Positions 7,115 through 14,477 of a DNA stretch of 15,442 bases are shown here, one piece after another. The position numbers and the translations under genes were made by a program. Source of the stretch: Marisimplicoccus framensis_A (GTDB lineage: Bacteria > Bacteroidota > Bacteroidia > Flavobacteriales > Flavobacteriaceae); the NCBI GenBank assembly GCA_042088875.1, contig JBELLF010000024.1:1-15442 (forward strand), given 5' to 3'. The first letter of the stretch is position 1; every line of letters begins with the position of its first letter. The notes under the pieces are model-generated. The model searched no databases and was not told the origin of the DNA. It saw only the letters and a program-made list of their open reading frames with translations.

Positions 7115-7584
7115 TCATCAATTATTTGTTTGTTCATTCGAACAATTTTCCATTGATCAAGACCATCAATTATTGCCCCGGTTTTCTTATAAAAGTTTAT
7201 GGCAGGCTTATTCCAATCAAGAACAGACCACTCTACTCTATTTACATCTCTTCTTTTAGCCTCCTCTAGAAAAGATTTATATAGAAGTGTACCTATTCCT
7301 TTACCTCTCATTTTTTCTGTAACTATAAGATCTTCAAGATGAAGAGTGTCTCCTACCCATGTAGAATATCTTGGTGTATAGAACGCTAGCCCAACAATTG
7401 TTTTATCTATTTCAGCAATAATACATTGAAATTTTGGATTCTCTCCAAATCCATCTCTTCTTAATTTTTGTTCAGTAACTTTTACAGCATCTGGTTCTTT
7501 TTCAAATATAGCGAGTTCAATTAATAATCTCAATATATCTTTAACATCATCTGAATTAGCCTTTCTAATTATAGTATTAACCAT
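7099..7584 (-). CDS. GNAT acetyltransferase, diamine/thialysine (SSAT)-like
   Basis: This 161-residue protein is a single GNAT domain that transfers an acetyl group from acetyl-CoA to an amine. The acetyl-CoA loop is RGKGIG at 93-98. The motifs LAIFEKEPDAV (near 24), DGFGENP (44-50), RYSTWVGDTLHLEDLIV (72-88) and the WSVLDWNKPAINFYKKTGA stretch (119-137) are those of the spermidine/spermine N1-acetyltransferase and thialysine acetyltransferase group, including the YSTW...LEDL block. A small polyamine or amino acid amine is therefore a better guess than a ribosomal protein, but the substrate is unproven. It is the last gene of the pdxJ operon, three bases after the hydrolase, and its final 16 bp overlap arsC from the other strand. 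The start is ATG. Confidence 0.85.
   Translation of the reverse strand: MVNTIIRKANSDDVKDILRLLIELAIFEKEPDAVKVTEQKLRRDGFGENPKFQCIIAEIDKTIVGLAFYTPRYSTWVGDTLHLEDLIVTEKMRGKGIGTLLYKSFLEEAKRRDVNRVEWSVLDWNKPAINFYKKTGAIIDGLDQWKIVRMNKQIIDDYLSR
7109..7127. terminator. Weak AT-only hairpin at the convergent arsC/acetyltransferase ends
   Basis: AAATAAT (7109-7115) and ATTATTT (7121-7127) form a seven-pair stem with a CATCA loop, at the point where two transcription units converge. It could act in both directions, but the stem has no G-C pair and only a short broken T-run (GTTTGTTC) follows on the plus strand. I call it tentative. Confidence 0.2.
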
Positions 7585-7587
7585 AAT

Positions 7588-8358
7588 TCAATTTAAAAAA
7601 TTAATTGTTTTTTCTAGAAAAAATTTAGGATTATCTGCATGAACCCAATGGGCTGCAGATGGGACCTTTATTATTTCAAGATTCTTAAAAAAAGAATTCA
7701 TTAACTCATAATCTGATTCATTTACATAATCAGAATTTTCACCATGAATAAGTAAGGTTGGATTATTAAAAGAAAAGTCTTCTTTCAAAATTAATGAAAG
7801 CTTATTTTTAAAATCATATAATATGTCAAGATTAATTTTTAGACCTAAGGTATCTTGGTCTTTCCAATAAAGATTTTTTAACAAGAATTGTCTAACTCTT
7901 TCATCAGAAATTAATTTTGAAAGTTGAGAGTCTGCATCATTTCTTGATTTTATTATTTTAAAGTCAAGAGATTTTAAGCTTTCAAGTATATAATCGTGGT
8001 GAGGTTTATATGCTTTGGGAACTATATCTACAATTATAATTTTTTTAAGTAGCTCTGGATAATTCTTGGCGAAAAGCATTGTAACATTTCCTCCCATTGA
8101 ATGACCTATCATGTAAAAATTTGAGATATTATGATGAGAGATATATTCATAAATATCTTGTACCATTAAATCGAAGCTGAATTCATTAGTCCAAAAACTT
8201 TTTCCATGATTTCTTAAATCAATAAGATGAACTTTAAATCCACTTTCAGCAATTTTATTTGCATGAGACTTCCAATTGTCTCCCATACCAAGAAAACCAT
8301 GAACAATAACGATATCCTTATTGGAATCACCAACTATTTTAGAATGAAGTATGTTCAA
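7588..8358 (-). CDS. Alpha/beta hydrolase, YbfF-like esterase
   Basis: This 256-residue cytosolic hydrolase has the alpha/beta fold. Visible features are HGFLGMGDNWKS at 20-31 (oxyanion region), DLRNHGKS at 47-54, the nucleophile elbow GHSMGG at 85-90 with Ser87, DIVPKAYKPHH at 111-121, HGENSDYV at 205-212 and the catalytic His237 in AAHWVHADNP. The acid may be Asp111, as I recall for the YbfF group, rather than a residue after the sixth strand. The natural substrate is unknown; YbfF homologues act on short acyl esters. The gene starts with TTG: the only in-frame codons back to the upstream stop include no ATG or GTG, and the next Met (25) would cut into the fold. TTG overlaps the pdxJ stop as TTGA, so translation is probably coupled. 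Confidence 0.87.
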   Translation of the reverse strand: MNILHSKIVGDSNKDIVIVHGFLGMGDNWKSHANKIAESGFKVHLIDLRNHGKSFWTNEFSFDLMVQDIYEYISHHNISNFYMIGHSMGGNVTMLFAKNYPELLKKIIIVDIVPKAYKPHHDYILESLKSLDFKIIKSRNDADSQLSKLISDERVRQFLLKNLYWKDQDTLGLKINLDILYDFKNKLSLILKEDFSFNNPTLLIHGENSDYVNESDYELMNSFFKNLEIIKVPSAAHWVHADNPKFFLEKTINFLN

Positions 8359-9068
8359 TTTAAAATTTTTAAATAAGATTTAATTGTAGACTCAAGACCA
8401 AAGTAAAGTGACTCTGAAATTAATGCATGTCCTATTGACACTTCTTTAAGATTTAAAATATTTTTTTTAAAAAATTTAAGATTTTGTTGATTTAAATCAT
8501 GACCTGCATTAAGTTCTATTCCAATTTTATTAGCAATCTCTGAGCATTTATTGTATCTATTTATAGCATTAACTTTATTATTTTTATATTGTTTAGCATA
8601 TGGACCAGTAAATAATTCAACTCTATCTGCATTTATTTTTTTTGCACCTTCAAGCATTTTTGAATCCGGATCAATAAATATTGATACTCTTATTGAGTTT
8701 AATTTAAATTCTTCTACTATATCATTCAAAAAATTAAAATTGTTAACTGTATCCCAACCAGAGTTTGAGGTAATTGCATCAGGTTTATCAGGGACTAAAG
8801 TAACTTGATCAGGTTTTACTTCACAGACCATATCAATAAATTTTTTAGAAGGATTCCCTTCAATATTTAACTCAGTATTAATGTTACTTTTTAAATCATA
8901 TGCATCAGAGTATTTGATATGTCTTTCATCAGGTCTAGGATGTATAGTTATACCTTCAGCACCAAATTTTATAATGTCTTTTGCAGTTTTAAGTAAGTTA
9001 GGATAATCTTCTCCCCTAGCATTTCTAAGGGTTGCGATTTTATTAATATTTACACTTAATTTAGTCAT
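8355..9068 (-). CDS. pdxJ: Pyridoxine 5'-phosphate synthase
   Basis: This 237-residue TIM-barrel enzyme condenses 1-deoxy-D-xylulose 5-phosphate with 3-amino-2-oxopropyl phosphate to make pyridoxine 5'-phosphate, the ring-closing step of the DXP-dependent vitamin B6 route. The N-terminus LSVNINKIATLRNARG is nearly diagnostic. HPRPDERHI spans 43-51, the catalytic Glu70 lies in NIEG, QVTLVPDKPDAITSN follows from residue 88, ELNAGHDLN (195-203) carries His200, and SIGHALI at 211-217 binds phosphate. The partner PdxA is not in the window. It is the first gene of the minus-strand operon, is divergent from nadK, and has a -7-like element 22 bases upstream. Confidence 0.97.
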   Translation of the reverse strand: MTKLSVNINKIATLRNARGEDYPNLLKTAKDIIKFGAEGITIHPRPDERHIKYSDAYDLKSNINTELNIEGNPSKKFIDMVCEVKPDQVTLVPDKPDAITSNSGWDTVNNFNFLNDIVEEFKLNSIRVSIFIDPDSKMLEGAKKINADRVELFTGPYAKQYKNNKVNAINRYNKCSEIANKIGIELNAGHDLNQQNLKFFKKNILNLKEVSIGHALISESLYFGLESTIKSYLKILN

Positions 9069-9079
9069 CTTAAATCAAT

Positions 9080-9128
9080 AAACTTAAATACAAATATAGT
9101 ACTTAATTAAGTTTTAAAGTTTGTATTT
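9080..9128. promoter_or_regulatory. Nested inverted repeats in the divergent pdxJ/nadK promoter region
   Basis: Three symmetric elements lie between the two divergent genes. ACTTAATTAAGT (9101-9112) is a perfect 12-bp palindrome. AAATACAAA (9086-9094) is exactly inverted by TTTGTATTT (9120-9128). The palindrome and this outer repeat share nearly one centre, at about 9107. AAACTTAA (9080-9087) is also inverted by TTAAGTTT (9107-9114). The outer arms contain the CAAA/TTTG cores that would form the pdxJ -7 box and, for nadK, an imperfect one (TAAAGTTTG, 9115-9123, one base longer than consensus). The palindrome would cover the -33 zones of both promoters, so an operator is possible. AT-rich DNA makes short palindromes more likely by chance. 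Confidence 0.4.
9091..9098 (-). promoter_or_regulatory. Candidate -7 promoter element for pdxJ
   Basis: On the minus strand the sequence reads TATATTTG, an exact TAnnTTTG match, ending 22 bases before the pdxJ ATG. This implies a leader of about 15 bases. No clear TTTG/TTG is placed at a normal -33 distance. Confidence 0.45.
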
Positions 9129-9135
9129 TAGCTAG

Positions 9136-10014
9136 ATGAAAATTGCTTTATACATAGCATTTAGTAATAGTTCTTCAGTTATTTGCTGTAAGGAAGTTAT
9201 TGATATTATATCAGCAGAAAATGATATAATTATTGATTCAAAAATTAAGATTGATCTTAGTAAAGAATTACAGAATAAATTTTCATTTTTTGATTCATCA
9301 AAACCTATTGATAAGGATATTGACTATGTTTTTGCTGTTGGTGGTGATGGCACAATATTAAGATCTATTACTTACGTAAAAGATTCAGGAATTCCAATAT
9401 TAGGTATAAATGCAGGAAGACTTGGTTTTTTAACCAGTGTGCAAAAAGAAAATATAGATCAAGCTATAAACAAAATAAAAGAAAATAAATTTAGCATTAT
9501 AAATAGAACACTTTTAGAGGTAAAGTCATATTCAGATAGTAAAATTTTTTCATATGCACTAAATGAAGTTACAATTCAAAGAAAAGATACTACATCCCTT
9601 CTAAATATATCATGCAAAATAAATGATGATTATCTAACTAATTATTGGTCAGACGGATTAATAATTTCTACTCCTACAGGTTCCACAGGTTATTCTCTAA
9701 GTAATGGTGGGTCAGTTGTAACTCCAGAATCCAAGGTAATCATACTGAATCCAATTGCACCACATAACATTAATATGAGATCTCTAATAATTCCTGATGA
9801 TTCAGAAGTTAAAATTCAGGTTGCTGGAACTGATAATATTAATTTATCTTTAGACTCTAGAATGTACTCGTTTGAATCAAAAAATGAAATTCAGATATCA
9901 AAATCAAAGTTCACTATAAAGACAATTAAACTTGATGATGATAGCTTCTATAAAAGATTAAGAGAAAAACTATTTTGGGGGCAAGATATGAGAAATAATA
10001 AAATCAGCGACTAA
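9136..10014 (+). CDS. nadK: NAD kinase
   Basis: This 292-residue cytosolic enzyme phosphorylates NAD to NADP with ATP. Hallmarks are AVGGDGTILRSI with GGDGT at 69-73, GINAGRLGFLTSV at 90-102, the NE pair at 143-144 in ALNEVTIQR, WSDGLIISTPTGSTGYSLS from residue 161 with the Gly/Thr/Ser-rich dinucleotide loop, and the IAPHNINMRSLIIPD stretch. Length is normal for bacteria. The ATG follows a 67 bp divergent promoter region. The TAA stop shares one base with the uppS start (TAATG), so the two genes are coupled. Confidence 0.97.
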   Translation: MKIALYIAFSNSSSVICCKEVIDIISAENDIIIDSKIKIDLSKELQNKFSFFDSSKPIDKDIDYVFAVGGDGTILRSITYVKDSGIPILGINAGRLGFLTSVQKENIDQAINKIKENKFSIINRTLLEVKSYSDSKIFSYALNEVTIQRKDTTSLLNISCKINDDYLTNYWSDGLIISTPTGSTGYSLSNGGSVVTPESKVIILNPIAPHNINMRSLIIPDDSEVKIQVAGTDNINLSLDSRMYSFESKNEIQISKSKFTIKTIKLDDDSFYKRLREKLFWGQDMRNNKISD

Positions 10015-10724
10015 TGAATACTCCTAATCATGTAGCTATTATTATGGATGGGAATGGAAGATGGGCTGAACAAAAAGGAATGCCAAGAGAGTTTGGTCAT
10101 CAAAATGGAGTTAAATCTGTGAAAAAGATTGTTGAGGAGGCTAGTAAACATAGAGTAAGTTATTTAACCTTATTTGCATTCTCTATTGAGAACTGGAATA
10201 GGCCTAACCGTGAAGTAGAGACATTAATGAGACTATTAGTAGAATCTCTTAGAGATGAGTTTGAGGATTTATTTAATAATAATGTTAGATTAAATTCAAT
10301 AGGGGATATTAAATCTCTTCCCTATGAAGTAAGACATGAATTAGCCAAAATTATAGATAACACAAAAGATAATTCAGGTATGACATTAACTTTAGCCTTG
10401 AGTTATGGTGGGAAACAGGAGATTTTTAAAGCTGTTAAAGAGATTTCCCAAAAAGTTAAAAATGAGATAATTTGTCTAGATAATTTTGATGATTCCATCA
10501 TTAATGACCATCTTTACACAAAAAATTTACCAGATGTAGATTTACTAATTAGAACTAGTGGTGAACAACGAATTAGTAATTTCTTATTATGGCAAATAGC
10601 ATATGCTGAATTATATTTCACTGAAACATATTGGCCTGACTTTTCCGAAGAAGATTTTAAATATGCAATTATTGAATATCAAAAAAGAGAAAGAAGATTT
10701 GGAAAAACTACTAAACAACTTTAG
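10014..10724 (+). CDS. uppS: Isoprenyl transferase (undecaprenyl diphosphate synthase)
   Basis: This 236-residue cis-prenyltransferase adds isopentenyl units to farnesyl diphosphate, giving the C55 lipid carrier for peptidoglycan and surface polysaccharides. It acts at the inner face of the cytoplasmic membrane. MDGNGRWAEQKG near residue 11 carries the catalytic Asp12. FAFSIENWNRP (from 55), RTSGEQRISNFLLWQ and AYAELYFTETYWPDF are family signatures. ALSYGGKQEI has Lys where most homologues have Arg after GG/SG. The N-terminus NTPNHVAIIMDGNG fixes the start, which overlaps the nadK stop by one base. The 3' end overlaps the start of bamA by about 26 bp if the TTG start there is right. Confidence 0.96.
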   Translation: MNTPNHVAIIMDGNGRWAEQKGMPREFGHQNGVKSVKKIVEEASKHRVSYLTLFAFSIENWNRPNREVETLMRLLVESLRDEFEDLFNNNVRLNSIGDIKSLPYEVRHELAKIIDNTKDNSGMTLTLALSYGGKQEIFKAVKEISQKVKNEIICLDNFDDSIINDHLYTKNLPDVDLLIRTSGEQRISNFLLWQIAYAELYFTETYWPDFSEEDFKYAIIEYQKRERRFGKTTKQL

Positions 10725-13245
10725 ATCAAAAACTTTAAATATTCTTTCTATCCTTTTCCTAATGTCAGGAATTGTTTATTCTCAAGATGATTATAGAAAG
10801 GGGGGTACTTATTCTATAGATACTATAACTGTTGTTGGACTTAAAAACTTTAGTGATAGAACTGTTGTAACATATAGTGGTTTAAGACAAGGTCAGTCAA
10901 TTCAAGTACCTGGAGAAGAAATTAGCGCAATCTTAAAAAAACTTTGGAATTTAGAACTCTTCAGTAATGTTGATCTATATGTAACTGATATAAATAATGG
11001 GGCCATCAAATTGGAGATCAATGTAGAGGAATTGCCAACATTATTGAACTACAAGATAAATGGTATAAAAAAAGGTAAAGCAGAAACGTATGAAAAGGAA
11101 ACAGAATTATCTGAAGGTAAGAGATTATCTGAAAGCTTTCTCACAAATACAAAGAACTACATAACAAATGAGTTAAAGAAAGATGGTTATTTAAATTCTG
11201 AAGTTAAACTAATAACCGTTCCTGACTCTTTAGGCTCAAATAGAATTAACTTAGATATTAACATTGATAAGGGTGAGAGGGTTAAAATAAGAAATATAAA
11301 TTTTTCAGGTAATGAAATTTTTGGAGACTTTAAACTTAGATCGAAATTAAAAAAGACTAAGAAAAAATTTCCTCTTAGATTTTGGAAAAAATCCAAACTT
11401 ATTGATTCAGATTATATTGCAGATAAGGAAAATTTAATCTCATATTATAAAGAGAAAGGGTATAGAGATGCTCGTGTTGAATTTGATACAATTGTTATAA
11501 ACGATGAAAAGACAATTGATATTAACTTAAATATTGATGAGGGTAATAAGTATTATTTTGGAGACATTAACTATATTGGAAATAGTTCATATTCTAATTT
11601 CCAGCTTGATCAAATATTAGGTATTAAAAAAGGTGATACCTACAATGGAGTTCTACTTAAAGAAAGAATACAAGACGAAAAACCTGATGCAAATGACATA
11701 TCCAATCTATACCAAAATAGTGGATACCTTTTTTCATCAGTCAATGCTGTTGAGGTTAGTGCTGAAAATGATACTATAGATTTTGAAATTAGGATTAACG
11801 AGGGTAAACTTGCTAATTTTAATAAAATTTCAGTAACTGGTAACACCAAGACTAATGATAATGTAATCTTCAGAGAGTTAAGAATTAAACCAGGAGAACT
11901 TTACAGTAAGGATAAAGTTGTAAGAACAATTCGTGAAGTTGGACAATTAGGTTTCTTTGATGCAGAGCAGATTAGTCCAGACTTTAAAAATGTTGATCCT
12001 AATCAAGGAACTGTAGATATAGAGCTTGGAGTAATTGAAGCTGGAGCAAGTCAATTAGAATTACAAGGCGGATATGGTGGCGGTGGGTTCATGGGTACAT
12101 TTGGTGTAGCCTTCAATAATTTTTCTATTAAAAATATTAGGAATAGAAAAGCTTGGCAACCTTTTCCAAGTGGTGATGGACAAACTCTTGCTATTAGACT
12201 TCAAACTAGTTCATTCTACAATACAACTAGTTTTAGTTTTGTTGAGCCATGGTTTGGAGGAAGAGAACCTGTTCAATTCTCTGCTTCATTGTCTTCTACA
12301 ACTCAATATAGATATGATTATTTTACAAGAAGAGCTGATAAAAGTCAATCTTTTCAAATCAAAGGTTTTAACCTTGGTATAGCCAAGAGGTTAAGAGTTC
12401 CTGACGATTATTTTGTGTTATCTCAATCCATTTCATATCAATATTATAACTTACAAAACTACTATACAGGACTTTTTACATTTGGTGACGGAGAGTCTCA
12501 TAACATTGCATACAATATTGCATTATCTAGAAATAATACATTTACAAATCCTATTTTTCCTGTCGGTGGATCAAAATTTACTTTAAGTGCAAGGTTATCT
12601 CCACCATACTCTTTAATTACTGGAGACGATTTATCTGATATAGATGAAAGACCTGAATATTTAGATAGAAATGGTAATCCAATTCAGGCCGAAATTGATC
12701 AGGCAAAGTTTAGGTGGTTAGAGTTCTACAAAGTAAAATTTGATGGAAGCTGGTATACAAGATTGTTTGGGAAGTTTGTATTAAAAGCTCAAACTGACTT
12801 TGGGTTTTTAGGTACTTATAATAAAAATAAAGGGAATATTCCTTTTGAAAGATTTTTTCTAGGTGGAGATGGAATGATGCAGTATGCTTTAGATGGAAGA
12901 GAGACAATTTCTCTTAGAGGATACGAAAATCAATCTTTATCGAGTAGAGATGGTTCGGTAATATATAATAAATTTTCTCTTGAGCTTCGATATCCAATAA
13001 GTTTGAAACCCAGTGCGTCTGTATTTGCTTTAAGTTTCTTAGAAGCTGGAAATGGATTTGATGATTTCAAAGATTATAATCCATTTGATTTAAAGAGATC
13101 TGCTGGAATTGGAGTAAGAGTTTTTATGCCAGCTTTTGGTCTTCTTGGTATTGACTTTGGTTATGGGTTTGATAGTACAAATCTTTCTAATACTGGTGAA
13201 CCATCTGGATGGCAAACACACTTTGTAATAGGTCAACAATTTTAG
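10699..13245 (+). CDS. bamA: Outer membrane protein assembly factor BamA (Omp85)
   Basis: This is an Omp85 protein of about 848 residues that inserts beta-barrel proteins into the outer membrane. A signal peptide (EKLLNNFRSK, a hydrophobic core, then IVYSQ) is followed by POTRA repeats, whose SGNEIFG, GNSSYSN and TGNTKTND motifs are visible, then the barrel. The barrel contains GGYGGGGFMGTFGVAF, a Bacteroidota-like extended SPPYSL...RWLEFYK loop, and LRGY at about 739-742, matching the conserved L6 (V/I)RGF motif. It ends in Phe, as barrel proteins usually do. I chose TTG at 10699 because it gives a normal 28-30 residue signal peptide. The in-frame ATGs at 10603 and 10663 would add 32 or 12 residues encoded inside uppS, and the next Met lies within the hydrophobic core. 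It is followed by ompH. Confidence 0.95.
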   Translation: MEKLLNNFRSKTLNILSILFLMSGIVYSQDDYRKGGTYSIDTITVVGLKNFSDRTVVTYSGLRQGQSIQVPGEEISAILKKLWNLELFSNVDLYVTDINNGAIKLEINVEELPTLLNYKINGIKKGKAETYEKETELSEGKRLSESFLTNTKNYITNELKKDGYLNSEVKLITVPDSLGSNRINLDINIDKGERVKIRNINFSGNEIFGDFKLRSKLKKTKKKFPLRFWKKSKLIDSDYIADKENLISYYKEKGYRDARVEFDTIVINDEKTIDINLNIDEGNKYYFGDINYIGNSSYSNFQLDQILGIKKGDTYNGVLLKERIQDEKPDANDISNLYQNSGYLFSSVNAVEVSAENDTIDFEIRINEGKLANFNKISVTGNTKTNDNVIFRELRIKPGELYSKDKVVRTIREVGQLGFFDAEQISPDFKNVDPNQGTVDIELGVIEAGASQLELQGGYGGGGFMGTFGVAFNNFSIKNIRNRKAWQPFPSGDGQTLAIRLQTSSFYNTTSFSFVEPWFGGREPVQFSASLSSTTQYRYDYFTRRADKSQSFQIKGFNLGIAKRLRVPDDYFVLSQSISYQYYNLQNYYTGLFTFGDGESHNIAYNIALSRNNTFTNPIFPVGGSKFTLSARLSPPYSLITGDDLSDIDERPEYLDRNGNPIQAEIDQAKFRWLEFYKVKFDGSWYTRLFGKFVLKAQTDFGFLGTYNKNKGNIPFERFFLGGDGMMQYALDGRETISLRGYENQSLSSRDGSVIYNKFSLELRYPISLKPSASVFALSFLEAGNGFDDFKDYNPFDLKRSAGIGVRVFMPAFGLLGIDFGYGFDSTNLSNTGEPSGWQTHFVIGQQF

Positions 13246-13274
13246 CAATATTTGAATAAAAATTACGATATTGC
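13245..13274 (+). other. bamA-ompH intergenic inverted repeat with a -7-like octamer
   Basis: In the 52 bp gap, GCAATAT (13245-13251) is inverted by ATATTGC (13268-13274) around a 16-base loop. AATATTTG (13247-13254) matches TAnnTTTG at all but the first base. It could serve a separate ompH promoter or be a weak RNA structure. No U-tract follows. Support is weak. Confidence 0.2.
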
Positions 13275-13297
13275 AATTCGAAAATATTTAATAGATT

Positions 13298-13804
13298 ATG
13301 AAATCAGTATTAAAATTAATTACGGCAGCTTTTTTGACTTTAGCACCACTTTCTGCTTCTGCTCAGTCTAATGTTGCACACATTAATGTTCAACAACTAA
13401 TAAGTGAGATGCCTGAAGTAATTGCTGCTCAGAATGAGTTAGCTAAGCTTGAGAAGGATTATACTACACAAATAGATAATGCTTTCAAAGAATTTCAGAC
13501 TAAAGCACAATCTTATTCTGCAGATGCTGCAAATCAAACTGATGTTACAAATCAGGCAAGACAAAAAGAGCTTGAAAGTATGCAGGCTAATCTTCAAGAA
13601 TTTAGAGACTCAGCAGCTCAAGAGCTACAGAAAAAGCAAATGGATCTGATGACCCCTCTATTAGAGAAAGCTAGAGATGCAATTACTAAAGTAGGAAAAG
13701 AACAAGGTTTTAATTACGTAATTGATTCTAGTCCAAACGGGGGAATCATACTTGCAGACGGAAAAGATCTTTTAGCAGATGTAAAGAAAGAGCTAGGATT
13801 CTAA
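13298..13804 (+). CDS. ompH: OmpH/Skp-family periplasmic chaperone
   Basis: This 168-residue secreted protein binds unfolded outer membrane proteins in the periplasm and hands them to the BAM machinery. Residues 1 to about 22 form a signal peptide (MKSVLKLITAAFLTLAPLSASA, cleaved near QSN). The mature part starts with VAHINVQQLISEMPEV, typical of the family. It continues as a long charged coiled coil rich in Gln, Glu, Lys and Ala (about 45-135) and ends with VGKEQGFNYVIDSS and GKDLLADVKKELGF, which form the small beta body. The 3' end is seven bases from the convergent tsaB stop, with no clear terminator. Many Bacteroidota carry two ompH copies after bamA; only one is present here. Confidence 0.93.
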   Translation: MKSVLKLITAAFLTLAPLSASAQSNVAHINVQQLISEMPEVIAAQNELAKLEKDYTTQIDNAFKEFQTKAQSYSADAANQTDVTNQARQKELESMQANLQEFRDSAAQELQKKQMDLMTPLLEKARDAITKVGKEQGFNYVIDSSPNGGIILADGKDLLADVKKELGF

Positions 13805-13811
13805 AAGGATT

Positions 13812-14471
13812 TTAACTTACGTAAGGCTTTTTTATATATAGTGGCTCAAAATAGGCTAAATCTTCAAATTTTTGTTCTATATATGATCTATATGATAAAT
13901 CAATCATGTTAATAGATGATATTGGCTTATATTGAAGTTTAACCTTATCGTTGATAATAGAATTGATATAATTGAATGAATCTTGATTATTAACCACAAT
14001 TGTAGAGTTTTCTCTTATGTTTCTAATAATATAATTGGAGTCAACTTGATCTATTAATGGGTCACCTACTTCATTTAATCCATTTTCAAAAGTTGATAAA
14101 AAGTAAAAATTACCTTTGTCATTTATCATTGGTATAATATCTCCACTGTCATTTTTTATAGAATTAGCCAAAATTTTTAATGATGAGATACCAATCAAAT
14201 TTATTTTATGAGGATAGCATAATCCTTTTGCGACTGAAAAACCAATTCTAAGCCCTGTAAAGGATCCTGGACCTATACCAATGGCAACAGCAGATAATTC
14301 TTTAACACTAACATTATTTTGAGCTAAAATATCTTTGATTGTACTTGTTAAAAGTTCACTGTGACGATATTTATCATCCTCTAAGTCAAAATTTGATATA
14401 AGGTCACCTTTTGAGGATAAAGAAACTGAACAGTTTTTACTGGATGTCTCAAAATTTAAAATTAAAGACAT
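13812..14471 (-). CDS. tsaB: tRNA threonylcarbamoyladenosine biosynthesis protein TsaB
   Basis: This 219-residue protein belongs to the YeaZ/TsaB group, which pairs with TsaD and TsaE to transfer threonylcarbamoyl-AMP onto A37 of ANN-decoding tRNAs. The N-terminus LILNFETSSKNCSVSL, RHSELLTSTIKDIL and the invariant-like GIGPGSFTGLRIGFSVAKGL stretch (about 65-84) are diagnostic. TsaB has the ASKHA fold but lacks the catalytic metal site of TsaD; no such HxxxH motif is visible here. The C-terminal FEPLYIKKP is typical of Bacteroidota members. It lies six bases after the TolC-family gene on the same strand, so it is probably transcribed from that gene's promoter, beyond the window. Confidence 0.94.
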   Translation of the reverse strand: MSLILNFETSSKNCSVSLSSKGDLISNFDLEDDKYRHSELLTSTIKDILAQNNVSVKELSAVAIGIGPGSFTGLRIGFSVAKGLCYPHKINLIGISSLKILANSIKNDSGDIIPMINDKGNFYFLSTFENGLNEVGDPLIDQVDSNYIIRNIRENSTIVVNNQDSFNYINSIINDKVKLQYKPISSINMIDLSYRSYIEQKFEDLAYFEPLYIKKPYVS

Positions 14472-14477
14472 TAAAAT

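Noticed and set aside
10408..10431. Lys in place of Arg in the GGR-type motif of UppS
   Set aside because: A conservative basic substitution with all other key residues present; too small to be a finding on its own.
12170..12382. Additional open frames within bamA, mgtE, ribF, serS, rsmA and pdxJ on either strand
   Set aside because: They lie wholly inside strongly supported genes in other frames, resemble no known protein and have AT-driven composition; they are shadows.
13812..13845. Palindrome CTTACGTAAG followed by a T-run, as an ompH terminator
   Set aside because: The ten-base palindrome would leave only about three pairs around a loop, and it lies inside the tsaB 3' coding sequence. 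It is not a convincing intrinsic terminator.
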